A stretch of DNA of 64,000 nt. Source: Polaromonas sp. Lineage in GTDB: Bacteria; Pseudomonadota; Gammaproteobacteria; Burkholderiales; Burkholderiaceae_C. The notes beneath the pieces were generated by a model, which saw only the letters and a list, made by a program, of their open reading frames with translations, did no database searches and was not told where the DNA came from. Positions 1-9,312 of this stretch are shown piece after piece. Made by a program: the position numbers and the translations under genes. Within the stretch, counting starts at the first letter, position 1, and each line of letters opens with the position of its first letter. The stretch is from contig NZ_JAQSDL010000076.1 in the NCBI RefSeq assembly GCF_029945895.1, positions 1-64,000 of the forward strand, in the 5' to 3' direction.

Positions 1-28
1 CTTTTCTTTTGGCGACGCAAAAGAAAAG
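1..28. repeat. Perfect hairpin, 11 bp stem
   Basis: CTTTTCTTTTG at 1-11 is the exact reverse complement of 18-28, with a 6-base loop. It lies beyond the 3' end of the minus-strand RND gene and could act as a terminator or be a dispersed palindrome. No gene was recognised in 1-180. Confidence 0.7.
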
Positions 29-89
29 TGAGTTGCCGCCGGGCAACCCCCGGCTAGTGGGCGCACCTCCAACGCAGGAAGGCAAGACG

Positions 90-154
90 GCTTCGACAGG
101 CTCTGCCAGAACGGTGGTGGTCTTCAAGCGTGTATCCCGGATCAAGTCCGGGAT
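90..154. repeat. Two short palindromic or repeated motifs downstream of RND gene
   Basis: Bases 90-113 (CTTCGACAGGCTCTGCCAGA and following) resemble, in opposite orientation, bases 17292-17312, so this is a small dispersed repeat. Bases 134-154 form a perfect 8 bp inverted repeat, ATCCCGGA/TCCGGGAT with a 5-base loop. Both are typical intergenic REP-like sequences and nothing suggests coding. Confidence 0.5.
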
Positions 155-180
155 GACGCCCCGCCGGAAGAGGAGGGCGT

Positions 181-3100
181 TCACACCGAACCCCTCCGCC
201 CAAACCTCTGCCCCATCCTGTCAAACGCCAGATAAATCACTGGCGTGGTGAACAGCGTGAGCACCTGGCTGACGATGAGGCCGCCGAAGATGGCCAGGCC
301 CAGGGGCCGGCGCAGCTCTGCCCCTTCGCCCCAGCCCAGCATCAGCGGCACGGCGGCAAACAGCGCGGCCAGGGTGGTCATGAGGATGGGCCGGAAGCGC
401 AGCAGCGCGGCCTGGTGAATCGCTTCTTGCGGCGACTTGCCTTCGCTGCGTTCGGCGTCGATGGCGAAGTCGATCATCATGATCGCGTTCTTCTTCACGA
501 TGCCGATCAGCAGGATGATGCCGATGATGCCGATCACCCCGAGGTCGGAGCCGCTGATCATCAGCATCAGCAGCGCACCGACACCGGCCGAAGGCAGGGT
601 CGAGAGAATGGTCAGCGGGTGAATGTAGCTTTCGTACAGCACGCCAAGCACGATGTAGACGCAGATCACCGCCGCCAGGATCAGCCACAACTGGCTGGAC
701 AGCGAGGTCTGGTAAGCGCCGGCCGCGCCAAGGAAGGTCAGGGTCACGCTGGCGGGCAGGGAGATGTCTTTGGCCGCCTGTTTGACCTCGCCTACCGCCT
801 TGCCGAGCGACACGCCCGCCGCCGTGTCAAAGCCCAGCGTGGTGGCCGGGTACTGGGCCACGCGGGTGATCTGCAGTGGTGCGGGCTGCTCGGTGATGGT
901 GGCGATGCTGGACAGGGGGGTGGTGACGCCCGAGCCGGTTCTCAGCGGCAGGCTGCCCAGCGAGGCCGCGGTCATCAGGGGGTCGGGCAGGGCCTCGAGG
1001 ATCACGCGGTACTGGTTCGTCTCGGTGAAAATCGTGGAGACGATGCGCTGGCCAAAGGCGCTGTACAGCGCGTCGTCAATCGCCGAGGTTGTCACGCCCA
1101 CACGCGAAGCGGTGTCGCGGTCCACCGAGATGTAGGCCGAGGTACCGGTGGCGCCGGCGTCCGAGGCGATGTTGCGCAGGGCCGGCAACTCCTGCATGCG
1201 CTGCGCCAGCTTGCTGGCCCACAGCGCCACCGTGGCCGTGTCCGAACCTTCCAGCGACACGCGGAACTGCGTGGGGCCGGTTTCGGCGTCGATCGTCAAA
1301 TCCTGTGTGGGCTGCAGGTACATGGTGACGCCGGCCACCGCGCCGGCACGGCGTTGCAGCCGGTCCATGGTTTCCTGCTGGCTGGTGCTGCGCGTGCGCT
1401 TGAGGTTGATCAACATGCGCCCGGTGTGCAGCATGGTGTTGTTGGCGGCGTCCACACCGATGAAGGAACTCAGCGTGTCCACATCGGGGTCTTCCAGGAT
1501 GGCTTTGGCCGCGGCCTGCTGCAACTCGGCCATGCGCGCATACGACACCGACTGGGAGGTCTCGATGCGCGCCTGCAGCTGGCCGGTGTCCTGCGTCGGG
1601 AACAGGCCCTTGGGAATCAGCACATAGAGCAGCACCGTCAGCAGCAGGGTGGCCAGCGCCACCAGCAGGGTGGCGCCCTGATGCCGCAGCACCCAGGTCA
1701 GCGACTGGTCGTAACGCGTGATCACGCCGTCGAAAAACTTCTGCAGTTTCGCGCCGGTCGGGCTGCTGCCGGTGTGCGGTTCATGCTTGAGCCATCTGGC
1801 CGACATCATGGGCACAAGGGTCAACGAGACCACCGCCGAGATCAGGATGGTGATGGCCAGCGTGACGGCGAACTCGCGGAACAGCCGGCCGACCACGTCG
1901 CCCATGAACAGCAGCGGAATCAGCACGGCGATCAGCGAGACCGTCAGCGAGATGATGGTGAAGCCGATCTGCTGCGCGCCCTTGAGCGCGGCGGCCATGG
2001 GCGCCTCGCCTTTTTCAATGTAGCGCGAGATGTTTTCTATCATCACGATGGCGTCGTCGACCACAAAACCGGTGGCAATCGTCAGCGCCATCAGGCTCAG
2101 GTTGTTCAGGCTGTAGCCCAGCAGATACATCGCCCCGCAGGTGCCAATCAGCGAAATCGGCACGGCCAGGCTGGCGATCACCGTGGCGCGCAGGTTGCGC
2201 AAGAAGGCAAAAATCACTAGCACCACCATGACCACGGCCAGCAGCAGTTCGATCTCCACATGCAGCACCGAGGCGCGTATGCCGGTGGTGCGGTCGCTCA
2301 GCACATCAACCTTCATGGCCGTCGGCAGGCCGGCCTGCAACTCGGGCAGGCGCGCCTTGATCGCGTCCACGGTGGCAATCACGTTGGCGCCGGGCTGGCG
2401 CTGCACGTTCAGGATGATGGCGGGCTTTAACTGCCGACGGGCCGCCCCTAGGCAGTTGTCCCCCGCGGGGGGAGGCGGCGAAGCCGTCAGGGGGGGGCAA
2501 TCTCCGCCACTCCAGGCGCCGAGCTTGACGTTTTCAGCGCTGTCCACCACCTGCGCCACATCGGCGACACGCACAGCAGCGCCATTGCGAAAGGCAATGA
2601 TCAGGTTCTTGTACTCCGCCGCTGCCAGCAACTGGTCGTTGGCGTTGATGGAATACGAACGTGTCGGCCCGTCGATGCTGCCCTTGGCACCGTTGGCATT
2701 GGCCGCCGCAATCGCCGTGCGCAGCGAATCGAGCCCGAGACCGTAAGACGCCAGCGCGCGCGTGTCCGCCTGGATGCGCACGGCAGGCCGCTGGCCGCCG
2801 CTGAGCGAGACCAGGCCGACGCCGCTGACCTGGCTGATCTTGAGCGCCAGCCGGGTGTTGACGATGTTCTGCACCTCGGTCAGCGGCAGGCTGTCGGAGG
2901 TGATCGCCAGCGTCAGCACCGGCGCGTCGGCGGGGTTGACCTTGGCATACACCGGTGGTGCCGGCAGGTCGGCCGGCAGCAGCGAGCCGCCGGCATTGAT
3001 GGCCGCCTGCACCTGCTGCTCGGCCACGTCCAGGCCCAGGCCCAGACCAAACTGCAGGGTGACGATGGAGACGCCGGCCGCGCTGGTCGAGCTCAGGCGC

Positions 3101-3333
3101 TGCAGCCCGGCCATCTGGCCGAACTGGCGCTCCAGCGGCGCGGTGACGGTTTGCGCCATGACCTCGGGGCTGGCGCCGGGGTACAAGGTCTGCACCTGGA
3201 TGGTCGGGTAGTCCACCTGGGGCAGGGCCGACAGCGGCAAAAACTTGAAACCGACCAGGCCGGCCAGCACGATGGCCACCATCAGCAGCGCGGTGGCTAC
3301 CGGCCGCTGGATGAAGGGACTCGACGGGCTCAT
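181..3333 (-). CDS. mdtB: RND efflux permease, MdtB-like
   Basis: Inner-membrane proton-driven multidrug pump of the HAE-RND class, working as a trimer with the adaptor encoded just upstream. The N-terminus [15 protein letters not shown] and the [10 protein letters not shown] and VNPADAP motifs match MdtB closely. The TM4 proton-relay pair Asp426-Asp427 ([13 protein letters not shown]) and the TM10 Lys in [10 protein letters not shown] are present. The start at MSPSSPF was chosen because it reproduces the family N-terminus; a longer reading frame begins inside the adaptor gene. At 1050 residues it is slightly long because residues about 275-302 are an extra Pro/Gly-rich segment between LGAW and [13 protein letters not shown], encoded by GC-rich repeat-like DNA (2428-2511). 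E. coli has a second permease, MdtC; none follows here before 1. Confidence 0.93.
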   Translation of the reverse strand: MSPSSPFIQRPVATALLMVAIVLAGLVGFKFLPLSALPQVDYPTIQVQTLYPGASPEVMAQTVTAPLERQFGQMAGLQRLSSTSAAGVSIVTLQFGLGLGLDVAEQQVQAAINAGGSLLPADLPAPPVYAKVNPADAPVLTLAITSDSLPLTEVQNIVNTRLALKISQVSGVGLVSLSGGQRPAVRIQADTRALASYGLGLDSLRTAIAAANANGAKGSIDGPTRSYSINANDQLLAAAEYKNLIIAFRNGAAVRVADVAQVVDSAENVKLGAWSGGDCPPLTASPPPPAGDNCLGAARRQLKPAIILNVQRQPGANVIATVDAIKARLPELQAGLPTAMKVDVLSDRTTGIRASVLHVEIELLLAVVMVVLVIFAFLRNLRATVIASLAVPISLIGTCGAMYLLGYSLNNLSLMALTIATGFVVDDAIVMIENISRYIEKGEAPMAAALKGAQQIGFTIISLTVSLIAVLIPLLFMGDVVGRLFREFAVTLAITILISAVVSLTLVPMMSARWLKHEPHTGSSPTGAKLQKFFDGVITRYDQSLTWVLRHQGATLLVALATLLLTVLLYVLIPKGLFPTQDTGQLQARIETSQSVSYARMAELQQAAAKAILEDPDVDTLSSFIGVDAANNTMLHTGRMLINLKRTRSTSQQETMDRLQRRAGAVAGVTMYLQPTQDLTIDAETGPTQFRVSLEGSDTATVALWASKLAQRMQELPALRNIASDAGATGTSAYISVDRDTASRVGVTTSAIDDALYSAFGQRIVSTIFTETNQYRVILEALPDPLMTAASLGSLPLRTGSGVTTPLSSIATITEQPAPLQITRVAQYPATTLGFDTAAGVSLGKAVGEVKQAAKDISLPASVTLTFLGAAGAYQTSLSSQLWLILAAVICVYIVLGVLYESYIHPLTILSTLPSAGVGALLMLMISGSDLGVIGIIGIILLIGIVKKNAIMMIDFAIDAERSEGKSPQEAIHQAALLRFRPILMTTLAALFAAVPLMLGWGEGAELRRPLGLAIFGGLIVSQVLTLFTTPVIYLAFDRMGQRFGRRGSV
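2428..2511. repeat. In-frame GC-rich insertion inside RND permease gene
   Basis: About 84 bases rich in G and C runs (for example CCCCCGCGGGGGG near 2460-2472) interrupt an otherwise collinear MdtB sequence. They encode about 28 residues, mostly Pro, Gly, Ala and Arg, that have no counterpart in E. coli MdtB, where the flanking blocks are nearly adjacent. Composition and palindromic character resemble the GC-rich intergenic repeats elsewhere in the window. The length is a multiple of three, so the frame is kept. Confidence 0.7.
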
Positions 3334-3355
3334 GCGGGCCGGCGCCTGGGGGCCG

Positions 3356-4942
3356 TCATTGGGCCGGCGCCTGGGCGCCCTGGCGCCGCCGTTCCATGAT
3401 CTGGTGCCAGCGCGCCAGCGCGGCGGCATCACCCCGGTCTATCGCCGCGAGCAGCCCGGTGCGCCGCGCCAGCGCTTCCGGGTCGTCCTTGACCTGTTCC
3501 AGAAAACGCTTGCGCTGCTCAACGCCAGGCGGCGCGCCTGCGCTGGCGGCTGGGGGTGCCGGCGGGGCCAGCGCAACCGGTGGGCCCGCCGTCGCCGGTG
3601 CAGAAGCAGCCGGTGCGCCGGGGGCAGACCCAGCGGGCCGGGGTACCGGTGCGGCGCCGGGCGCCGGGTTGTCAGCGCGAGGTGCCGATGCGGCGCCCTG
3701 CGGCCTGCGCCCACCAGCACGGCCTGCGCCGGGCGCATCGCCCGGCAGCACCACGCGGGCGCCGTCCTTGAGCCGGTCGGCGCCCTCGGTGATGACGCGT
3801 TCGCCCACCTGCAGGCCGGAGGCGATCACGATCTTGTCCACCGTGGCTGGCCCGCGTTTGACGGGGCGCAGGCTCACGGTGCGCTCGGCCGCATTGAGCA
3901 CATACACATAGTCGCCGCTGCTGCCCAGCCGCACGGCGGTCACCGGCACCACCACGGCGTTCTCGATGGTGCGCACCAGCAACTGCACATTGACAAACTG
4001 GCTCGGAAACAGCGTCAGCTTGCTGTTGGCAAAACGCGCCTTGGCCTTGACGGTGCCGGTGGTGGTGTCGATCTGGTTGTCGAGCGAGGCGAACACACCG
4101 GTGTCCAGCGTGCCCGAGCGGGTACGGTCGAGCGCGGTGACCTTCATCACGGTGCCGGCGCTGACGGCCTGCTGCAATTCGCCGACCTGGTCCTGCGGGA
4201 TGGAAAACACCACGTCAATCGGTGTGACCTGGGTGATCAGGGCAATGCCGTTGGCATCGCTTGGGTTGACCACATTGCCGACGTCCACCGCGCGCAGGCC
4301 GACACGGCCGCTGACCGGTGCCACCACCCGGGTGTAGCCCAGGTTCAGGCGGGCGGCGCCTTCGTTGGCCTTGTCGATCACCACCGTGCCCTCGAGCTGC
4401 TTGACCAGTGCGGCCTGGGAGTCGACTTCCTGGCGGGCAATCGAGTCCTGGTCCAGCAGGGTGCTGAAACGCTGCAGGGTGACACGCGCGCTGGCCAGTT
4501 GGGCCTCGTCGCGCTGGCGCTGACCGGCGGCCTGCTGCAGGGCCAGTTCAAACTGGCGCGGGTCGATGGTGGCCATTAGTTCACCGGCACGCAACATCTG
4601 GCCTTCCTTGAACAGCACTTTCTGCAGCACGCCGGAGACCTGCGGACGCACCCTCACGCTGGCTTGCGGCGTGACCGTGCCCAGGGCGTCCAGAAGAATG
4701 GGAATGCTGGCCCGCTCAGCGGTGGCGACGCCGACCGTGGTGGCCGGCGGGCCGCGGCGTGCCGCGCCGGGGGCGGTGGTGCTGGTGTCGTCCGCGGGAT
4801 GGGTCAGGCGCCAGGCGAGCCAGCCGGTGCCGGCCAGCGTGATCACCGCGATCAGGCTGCCAATCAGGACTGCGCGGCGGCTCAGGCGTTTGCGGGGAGG
4901 GGGCTCGGTGCCGGCGGTCGGCGCCTCATATTTCGGGTCCAT
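3356..4942 (-). CDS. mdtA: RND efflux periplasmic adaptor (membrane fusion protein), MdtA-like
   Basis: Periplasmic adaptor linking the RND permease to an outer-membrane channel. An N-terminal membrane anchor ([20 protein letters not shown]) is followed by the barrel-sandwich/lipoyl halves ([18 protein letters not shown] and [19 protein letters not shown]), a coiled-coil hairpin and the beta-barrel ([13 protein letters not shown]). The start at MDPKYEAP has a well-spaced AAGGA upstream; a start 24 codons earlier is open but lacks this. Odd feature: the last 120 or so residues are an Ala/Pro-rich linker ending in a charged helical segment ([17 protein letters not shown]), not part of the usual adaptor. 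The permease gene begins 22 bases downstream, so the two form an operon. Confidence 0.93.
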   Translation of the reverse strand: MDPKYEAPTAGTEPPPRKRLSRRAVLIGSLIAVITLAGTGWLAWRLTHPADDTSTTAPGAARRGPPATTVGVATAERASIPILLDALGTVTPQASVRVRPQVSGVLQKVLFKEGQMLRAGELMATIDPRQFELALQQAAGQRQRDEAQLASARVTLQRFSTLLDQDSIARQEVDSQAALVKQLEGTVVIDKANEGAARLNLGYTRVVAPVSGRVGLRAVDVGNVVNPSDANGIALITQVTPIDVVFSIPQDQVGELQQAVSAGTVMKVTALDRTRSGTLDTGVFASLDNQIDTTTGTVKAKARFANSKLTLFPSQFVNVQLLVRTIENAVVVPVTAVRLGSSGDYVYVLNAAERTVSLRPVKRGPATVDKIVIASGLQVGERVITEGADRLKDGARVVLPGDAPGAGRAGGRRPQGAASAPRADNPAPGAAPVPRPAGSAPGAPAASAPATAGPPVALAPPAPPAASAGAPPGVEQRKRFLEQVKDDPEALARRTGLLAAIDRGDAAALARWHQIMERRRQGAQAPAQ

Positions 4943-5333
4943 CAGCTGTCCTTGTTGCCCACCACGCCAGCGGTCTGGCGCGGCACTTTTTTTGTGTTTG
5001 ATGGGTGTTGTCACCAGCGGCGCCTTGGCGCTGCCAGCGTGTATTTTTCAGCCTGCCAAAGAATTATCACTGCAAGGCTGCGCAGGCAGATGTAGCGCCG
5101 GAAAGGGCTTCGTAAATGTCCGGTAAAGAGCGGCGGCCCGGCACGCACCATGGCGGAAGGTGCTGGCGGCGACTGTCTGCCAGCGCACATTGCTCTGTTT
5201 TCGATAGCTGCCGGCGCTTTCCTGGTCTGGGCTGGAGGTCGATTGGATGCCTGTTTCAGGCGGTGGTGCCGCGCCGGGCGCGTGGATTCGCTGCTTAGAA
5301 TCACCACATCCACAGTTCCACAGAGCTCCCCGC
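4943..5333. other. Divergent intergenic region, 391 bp
   Basis: Spacer between the adaptor gene (minus) and the GNAT gene (plus). It must hold both promoters. It contains one family A repeat (5190-5250). No conserved open frame or further motif was recognised. Confidence 0.6.
5190..5250 (-). repeat. Family A dispersed repeat, copy 1
   Basis: About 60 bp with the family signature: GCTCTGTTTTCGATAGCTGC, then a GCGC-containing spacer, then GGGCTGGAGGTCGATT. Unlike most copies it lies in a promoter-side intergenic region. Confidence 0.7.
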
Positions 5334-5837
5334 ATGACAGCTATCGCCACTTCCGGCCTGCGCATCAGCCGCGTTGACTACCGCAACCCCGCACACGCCG
5401 ACGCGCTGGTCTTCCTGCTCGACGCCTACGCACGCGACCCGGCCGGCGGCGGCCAGCCGCTCAGTGACTTTGCCAAAACCCATCTGGTGCAGGCATTGGC
5501 TGGTCGGCCGCAGGCCTTCAGTGTGCTGGCCTTCGATAGTGCGTTGCCGGTCGGGCTGGTCAACTGCATCGAGGGTTTTTCCACCTTTGCCTGCCGGCCG
5601 CTGGTCAATGTGCACGACGTGGTGGTGCTGGCCAGCCACCGCGGCCGCCGCGTCGGCGAGCTGATGCTGGCCGCGGTCGAGACCATCGCGCGCGAGCGCG
5701 GCGCCTGCAAACTGACGCTGGAAGTGCTGCAGGGCAATGCGCCGGCCATCAAGTTATATGAGCGCATCGGTTTTGCCGGCTACCAGCTCGACCCGGCGCT
5801 GGGCAGCGCGCAGTTTTTGCAGAAGTGGCTGGGTTGA
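5334..5837 (+). CDS. GNAT family N-acetyltransferase
   Basis: A 167-residue single-domain GNAT enzyme transferring an acetyl group from acetyl-CoA to an unknown amine. The acetyl-CoA pyrophosphate-binding loop is seen at VVLASHRGRRVGELML (motif A, R/Q-x-x-G-x-G/A type), followed by the C-terminal motif CKLTLEVLQGNAPAIKLYER and GFAGYQL. The start at MTAIATSGLRIS was chosen because it begins just before the first predicted beta-strand; the frame is open further upstream but without family similarity. It stands alone on the plus strand; the substrate cannot be deduced from its neighbours. Confidence 0.9.
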   Translation: MTAIATSGLRISRVDYRNPAHADALVFLLDAYARDPAGGGQPLSDFAKTHLVQALAGRPQAFSVLAFDSALPVGLVNCIEGFSTFACRPLVNVHDVVVLASHRGRRVGELMLAAVETIARERGACKLTLEVLQGNAPAIKLYERIGFAGYQLDPALGSAQFLQKWLG

Positions 5838-6025
5838 GGCCGAAACAGCTCAAGGACCTGGGTTTTTCTGGCAGCGCCAGGGTAGACCATGGAAAAGTTG
5901 ATCAGCCGGTTCCCCGAACTTTATTCCACAGGCTCACTCGAATCCCGAGAAACCCGCTGCGGGTCGTTTGCAGTTCGCACACTGCGTGCGGCTATTTTCC
6001 GAACCCTGACCCTCACCCTGCCGGC

Positions 6026-6538
6026 ATGCGAATGCCCGTCACGCCCATGCTTCATCTCGTTGTTCAACGCCTGTTCTCCATCTTGCTGCTCTCTGTGTCC
6101 AGCCTGGTCTTTGCCAATGCCGTTGAACCCGTGAGCACCCGCGATGGTGCACCGCTGGGTGGGAAGGACGCAGTGGCGTACCACGACCGTGCCAACCGGG
6201 ACGCTCACAAGGCGACAGATGGCCGCGCGGCTTTTACCGTGCAGTACCTGGGGCACGCCTGGCGGTTTGCTTCGCAGGCCAGCGCGGACAAATTTGCAGC
6301 CAGCCCGCAGGCTTACGTCCCCCAATACAACGGTTACTGCGCCAACGCGCTGGCCAGTGACGAGGGGCTGATCACCACCAATGGCACCGTTTGGGAGTTT
6401 TTCGGCGACAAGCTGTATCTGTTTTATGCCGAACGCGGGCGCCAGCGCTGGCTCCAGGGCGACTGGCAGGCCTTCAGTAAAGAGGCCGATGCCGCATGGA
6501 AAGGCATCCTGCAGTCGAGGCTCAAACTTCGCCAGTGA
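6026..6538 (+). CDS. YHS-domain protein, exported
   Basis: A 170-residue protein with an N-terminal hydrophobic signal (LVVQRLFSILLLSVSSLVFA, cleavage likely after VFANA) and a single YHS domain: GGKDAVAYHD, the aromatic core GHAWRFASQASADKFAASP and the closing YVPQYNGYCANAL. YHS domains often occur in metal-related proteins, but no function is established for this stand-alone type. Starts at 6026, 6032 and 6050 are all possible because no clear ribosome site distinguishes them. Its last 17 bases overlap the convergent peroxiredoxin-like gene. Confidence 0.85.
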   Translation: MRMPVTPMLHLVVQRLFSILLLSVSSLVFANAVEPVSTRDGAPLGGKDAVAYHDRANRDAHKATDGRAAFTVQYLGHAWRFASQASADKFAASPQAYVPQYNGYCANALASDEGLITTNGTVWEFFGDKLYLFYAERGRQRWLQGDWQAFSKEADAAWKGILQSRLKLRQ

Positions 6539-7070
6539 ATTCGCCGCGTGCGGGATACTCCTTGCTGATGGCAAAGTCAATCGCACCCAACAAGTCCTGA
6601 AACTGTGGTCGGGCAAAGGGCATGGTCTGCACGGCGCTGTAATACAGCGTGCCATCCGGACGCACGATGAACACGCCGGGTTCGCTGAACAAGGCAGGCT
6701 CGTCAATACCAATGGACGTTTTGCCGCGTGAGGTGCTGATGTACAAACCCCACTCCCGGGCGGCCCGCAGGCTCAGACCGTAACCAAACTGCAAACCACT
6801 GGCGCTGACCTTGGTAGCCATTTGTCCGGCACGATCTTCGTCGTCGCTGCTGACGGCCACCACCTGCACGCCGCGCGCGGCGAACTCGGGCGCCAGTCGC
6901 TCCAGCTCCAGCAGATATTTGGCACAAATGGGGCAGTGCAGGCCGCGGTAGAACACCAGCAGGTCAAACTTCTCGCCGGGTCGCGCACCCAAAACAAAAC
7001 GACCTCCTGCAGTGAGGGCGACGTTGAGGGCGGGCACGGGGTAACGGGGCATGAGGGCTGAATGGCGCAT
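6522..7070 (-). CDS. Peroxiredoxin-like (AhpC/TSA, thioredoxin-fold) protein
   Basis: A 182-residue cytoplasmic thioredoxin-fold protein. The active-site region FYRGLHCPICAKYL carries a CPIC motif (Cys46 and Cys49) in place of the peroxiredoxin PxxxTxxC, and VVAVSSDDEDRA and PGVFIVRPDGTLYYSAVQ are typical of AhpC/TSA-type redox proteins. It probably acts as a thiol peroxidase or thiol-disulfide enzyme. It is transcribed divergently from the AraC regulator with only 79 bases between them, suggesting that the regulator controls it. It ends 17 bases inside the YHS-domain gene. Confidence 0.87.
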   Translation of the reverse strand: MRHSALMPRYPVPALNVALTAGGRFVLGARPGEKFDLLVFYRGLHCPICAKYLLELERLAPEFAARGVQVVAVSSDDEDRAGQMATKVSASGLQFGYGLSLRAAREWGLYISTSRGKTSIGIDEPALFSEPGVFIVRPDGTLYYSAVQTMPFARPQFQDLLGAIDFAISKEYPARGEFTGEV

Positions 7071-7149
7071 GGCGGCTTCCTTGGGTGATTTGTTGGTGAA
7101 TGGCTATTTTGATGTACTCTCTGCAATCATTAATTCATAAAAACTTGCA

Positions 7150-7998
7150 TTGCGTACAAAGTTGCCTGTTTCAGTCAAGCCGGATCGCCTGTCCGCCCTG
7201 TTGCGCGGCCTGGCACCGCGCGTCGAGATGCCGCCCCGCATGCCGGAAGGGCGTGGCGCAGCCACGCTGCACTTTGCCGCCAGCGCCGAACCGATGCTGC
7301 ATCTGCACGTGCTCAGCAGTGGCTCCGTGCAACTGCAAACGCCGGACATGGGGCCGGGTGCGGTCTTGCTGGCCAGTGGGCCGGCCTTCCTGATCTGCCG
7401 CGCTGACCACGCACACGCTGTCACGCCAATGGACGGGACGACGCACGACTCGCTGGTGTCGGCCCGTGCGTTTCTGGAGGGCCCGGTGGCGCCCTTGCTG
7501 CTGGCCGGGTTTGTGCAACCTCGGGTGGTGCCGCTGGCCGAAGAGGAGTCCTTGCTGCAGCACGTGCTTGCGCTGCTGCGCAGCGAGTTGAGCGAACCGC
7601 GCTGCGGCCAACCGGCGCTGCTCAATCGCGCCGGGGACATCATCTTTATCGGCTTGCTGCGCCACCTGATAGCGCACCCGGTCGGGCACGGCGGGCTGTT
7701 GGAGGGGCTGGCAGACCCGCGCATTGCCCGTGCGCTGGTGGCCATACATGATGCGCCGCAGAACGACTGGACGCTGGAGTCGCTGGCGCAACATGCAGGC
7801 ATGTCGCGCACCGCATTTGCGGTGCGTTTTCGGGACACCATGGACAGCCCGCCGGGCAAGTACCTGAGCACGCTGCGTCTGCACATTGCCCAGCGTGCGG
7901 TGCATTCGGGCCAGGGTCTCAAAGCGGCGGCCAGCGCCTCGGGTTACGCCAATGTGTCAGCGCTGTCCAGAGCGCTGTCCAGAGCACGGGACACCTGA
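7150..7998 (+). CDS. AraC family regulator with cupin sensor domain
   Basis: A 282-residue regulator. The N-terminal Cupin_6-type sensor spans about residues 10-190 (DRLSALLRGLAPRVEM, LHLHVLSSGSVQL); the C-terminal double helix-turn-helix covers about 195-282 (WTLESLAQHAGMSRTAFAVR, LKAAASASGYANVSALSRA). The start is TTG: no ATG upstream of the conserved DRLSALL block is in frame. The protein ends early in the second helix-turn-helix, directly after a tandem 12 bp duplication (7960-7983), so the usual C-terminal FRREFG-like end is missing. It faces the peroxiredoxin-like gene and is its likely regulator. Confidence 0.88.
   Translation: MRTKLPVSVKPDRLSALLRGLAPRVEMPPRMPEGRGAATLHFAASAEPMLHLHVLSSGSVQLQTPDMGPGAVLLASGPAFLICRADHAHAVTPMDGTTHDSLVSARAFLEGPVAPLLLAGFVQPRVVPLAEEESLLQHVLALLRSELSEPRCGQPALLNRAGDIIFIGLLRHLIAHPVGHGGLLEGLADPRIARALVAIHDAPQNDWTLESLAQHAGMSRTAFAVRFRDTMDSPPGKYLSTLRLHIAQRAVHSGQGLKAAASASGYANVSALSRALSRARDT
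7960..7983 (+). repeat. Tandem 12 bp duplication at AraC gene 3' end
   Basis: GCGCTGTCCAGA occurs twice in succession and encodes ALSR-ALSR just before the stop codon. It keeps the frame, but the protein then ends abruptly, so slippage here may have altered the C-terminus. Confidence 0.8.
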
Positions 7999-8023
7999 GT
8001 TGGCGTCTTCTGCGCCTCGGTTG

Positions 8024-9211
8024 CTAGGGCCTTGACCCGGCATCCCGGAGCAGCATAAGGGCCGCAAACGCCAGCGCGCCCAGCGCCGCGGAGAACCACA
8101 GCGCCGCGCCGCCGAAGCGGTCCAGCGCCAGGCCGAACAGCCAGGGCGAGAGCGCCTGTGCGAAACGCGCCGGCACCATCAGCAGGCCCTGGCGGGCCCC
8201 ATAGTCCTTCACGCCGAACAACACCAGCGGCAGCGTGCCCTTGGCAATCGTCAACACACCGTTGCCGGCGCCGTGCAGCACAGTAAAGACCGCGCCGGCC
8301 GGCACACCCACCGCCAGAAAGGCCAGCGCGCCGACACTGTGCATCGCACCGGCGACGCGGGCTGACAGCAGCGGATGCACATTGCGCAGCAGGCCGTATT
8401 CGAGCAGCCGGCCAGCCACCTGCGCCGGCCCGACCAGCCCGGCAAAAATCAGCGCGGTGGCCAGCGGTACGCCCTGGACCTGCAGCAGGCGCGGCAAATG
8501 CGCCGCCATGGCGGTGCTGATGAACCAGGTCACGGCGAACACAAAAGCCAGCAGCACCGCGGTGCGGGTCGTGTTCTGCGTGCCGGCCGATGCGGGGGTG
8601 ATGTCAGTCGCGGGATCTGCAGCGGAGGCAGCCTGTACGACTTGCCCGACGGGTGAACGGGGCAGCGTCAGATTCAGTGGCAAGGCCACCAGCAAGTGCA
8701 AACCGGCCCAGACGAAACAGGCGGCGCGCCAGCCCCATTCGAGTTCCAGCCAGGCTGACAGCGGCCAGCCGACGGTGCTCGCAAAACCGGCGAACAAGGT
8801 GATGCCGGTGATGGCGCCGCGTGCATCCTTGCCGTAGAGATGCACCAGCGCGGCAAAGGCGGCTTCATAGAGGCCAGCCGCCATGGCCACGCCGAGCAAG
8901 GCCCAGGCCAGCATCATGCCGACCGGTCCCTGCGCCAGGGCGAGTCCCGCCAGCCCGGCGGCAAACACAAAGCTGTTGGCGGCCAGCACCGGCCGGCCGC
9001 CGTAACGGTCAATGAGTTTGCCGGCCAGCGGGCCGAGCAGCGCCGACACCACCAGCGCCAGCGAAAAACCGAGAAACACCGTCGGTGTGCTGATGCCCAG
9101 GTCGCGCGCCATGGAAGTTGCCAGCATGGCCGGCAGGTAGTAGCTCGACGCCCAGGCCAGGGTCTGGGCGATGCCGAGGCTGGTAACGGTCAGGGCGTGG
9201 CGCTGGTTCAT
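8024..9211 (-). CDS. MFS transporter at the end of the arsenic operon
   Basis: A 395-residue major facilitator protein with about 12 membrane segments. The loop 2-3 signature appears as GPLAGKLIDRYGGRPVL. It lies in the same orientation as arsR, the ATP-grasp-like gene, arsC and acr3, 100 bases beyond the acr3 stop, with a family A repeat in the gap. Several MFS proteins are known in arsenic gene clusters (efflux of organoarsenicals, arsenite or phosphoglycerate-arsenate), so a role in arsenical export is plausible, but the substrate is inferred from position only. A general metabolite transporter cannot be excluded. Confidence 0.85.
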   Translation of the reverse strand: MNQRHALTVTSLGIAQTLAWASSYYLPAMLATSMARDLGISTPTVFLGFSLALVVSALLGPLAGKLIDRYGGRPVLAANSFVFAAGLAGLALAQGPVGMMLAWALLGVAMAAGLYEAAFAALVHLYGKDARGAITGITLFAGFASTVGWPLSAWLELEWGWRAACFVWAGLHLLVALPLNLTLPRSPVGQVVQAASAADPATDITPASAGTQNTTRTAVLLAFVFAVTWFISTAMAAHLPRLLQVQGVPLATALIFAGLVGPAQVAGRLLEYGLLRNVHPLLSARVAGAMHSVGALAFLAVGVPAGAVFTVLHGAGNGVLTIAKGTLPLVLFGVKDYGARQGLLMVPARFAQALSPWLFGLALDRFGGAALWFSAALGALAFAALMLLRDAGSRP

Positions 9212-9252
9212 GGCCGCAGCTTAGCAGCGCAACAAGTACGCGGCAGGGGAGC

Positions 9253-9312
9253 CGCTATGCTATGAAAATCGTAGCTGCTGGCGCAAGTGGATAAAGGGCT
9301 GGCGGCCGATTT
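9253..9312 (-). repeat. Family A dispersed repeat, copy 2
   Basis: GCTATGAAAATCGTAGCTGC, then GCGCAAG and AAAGGGCTGGCGGCCGATTT. It ends at the stop codon of acr3, so the repeat begins exactly where the gene ends. Confidence 0.8.

Noticed and set aside
9..251. 80-codon frame at the left end
   Set aside because: It runs through the hairpin, a dispersed repeat and the RND gene end; no ribosome site and no family likeness.
415..2220. Long open frame (601 codons) opposite the RND permease
   Set aside because: It is antisense to a well conserved gene, is His/Gln/Arg-rich in the way reversed GC-rich codons are, and has no recognisable domain.
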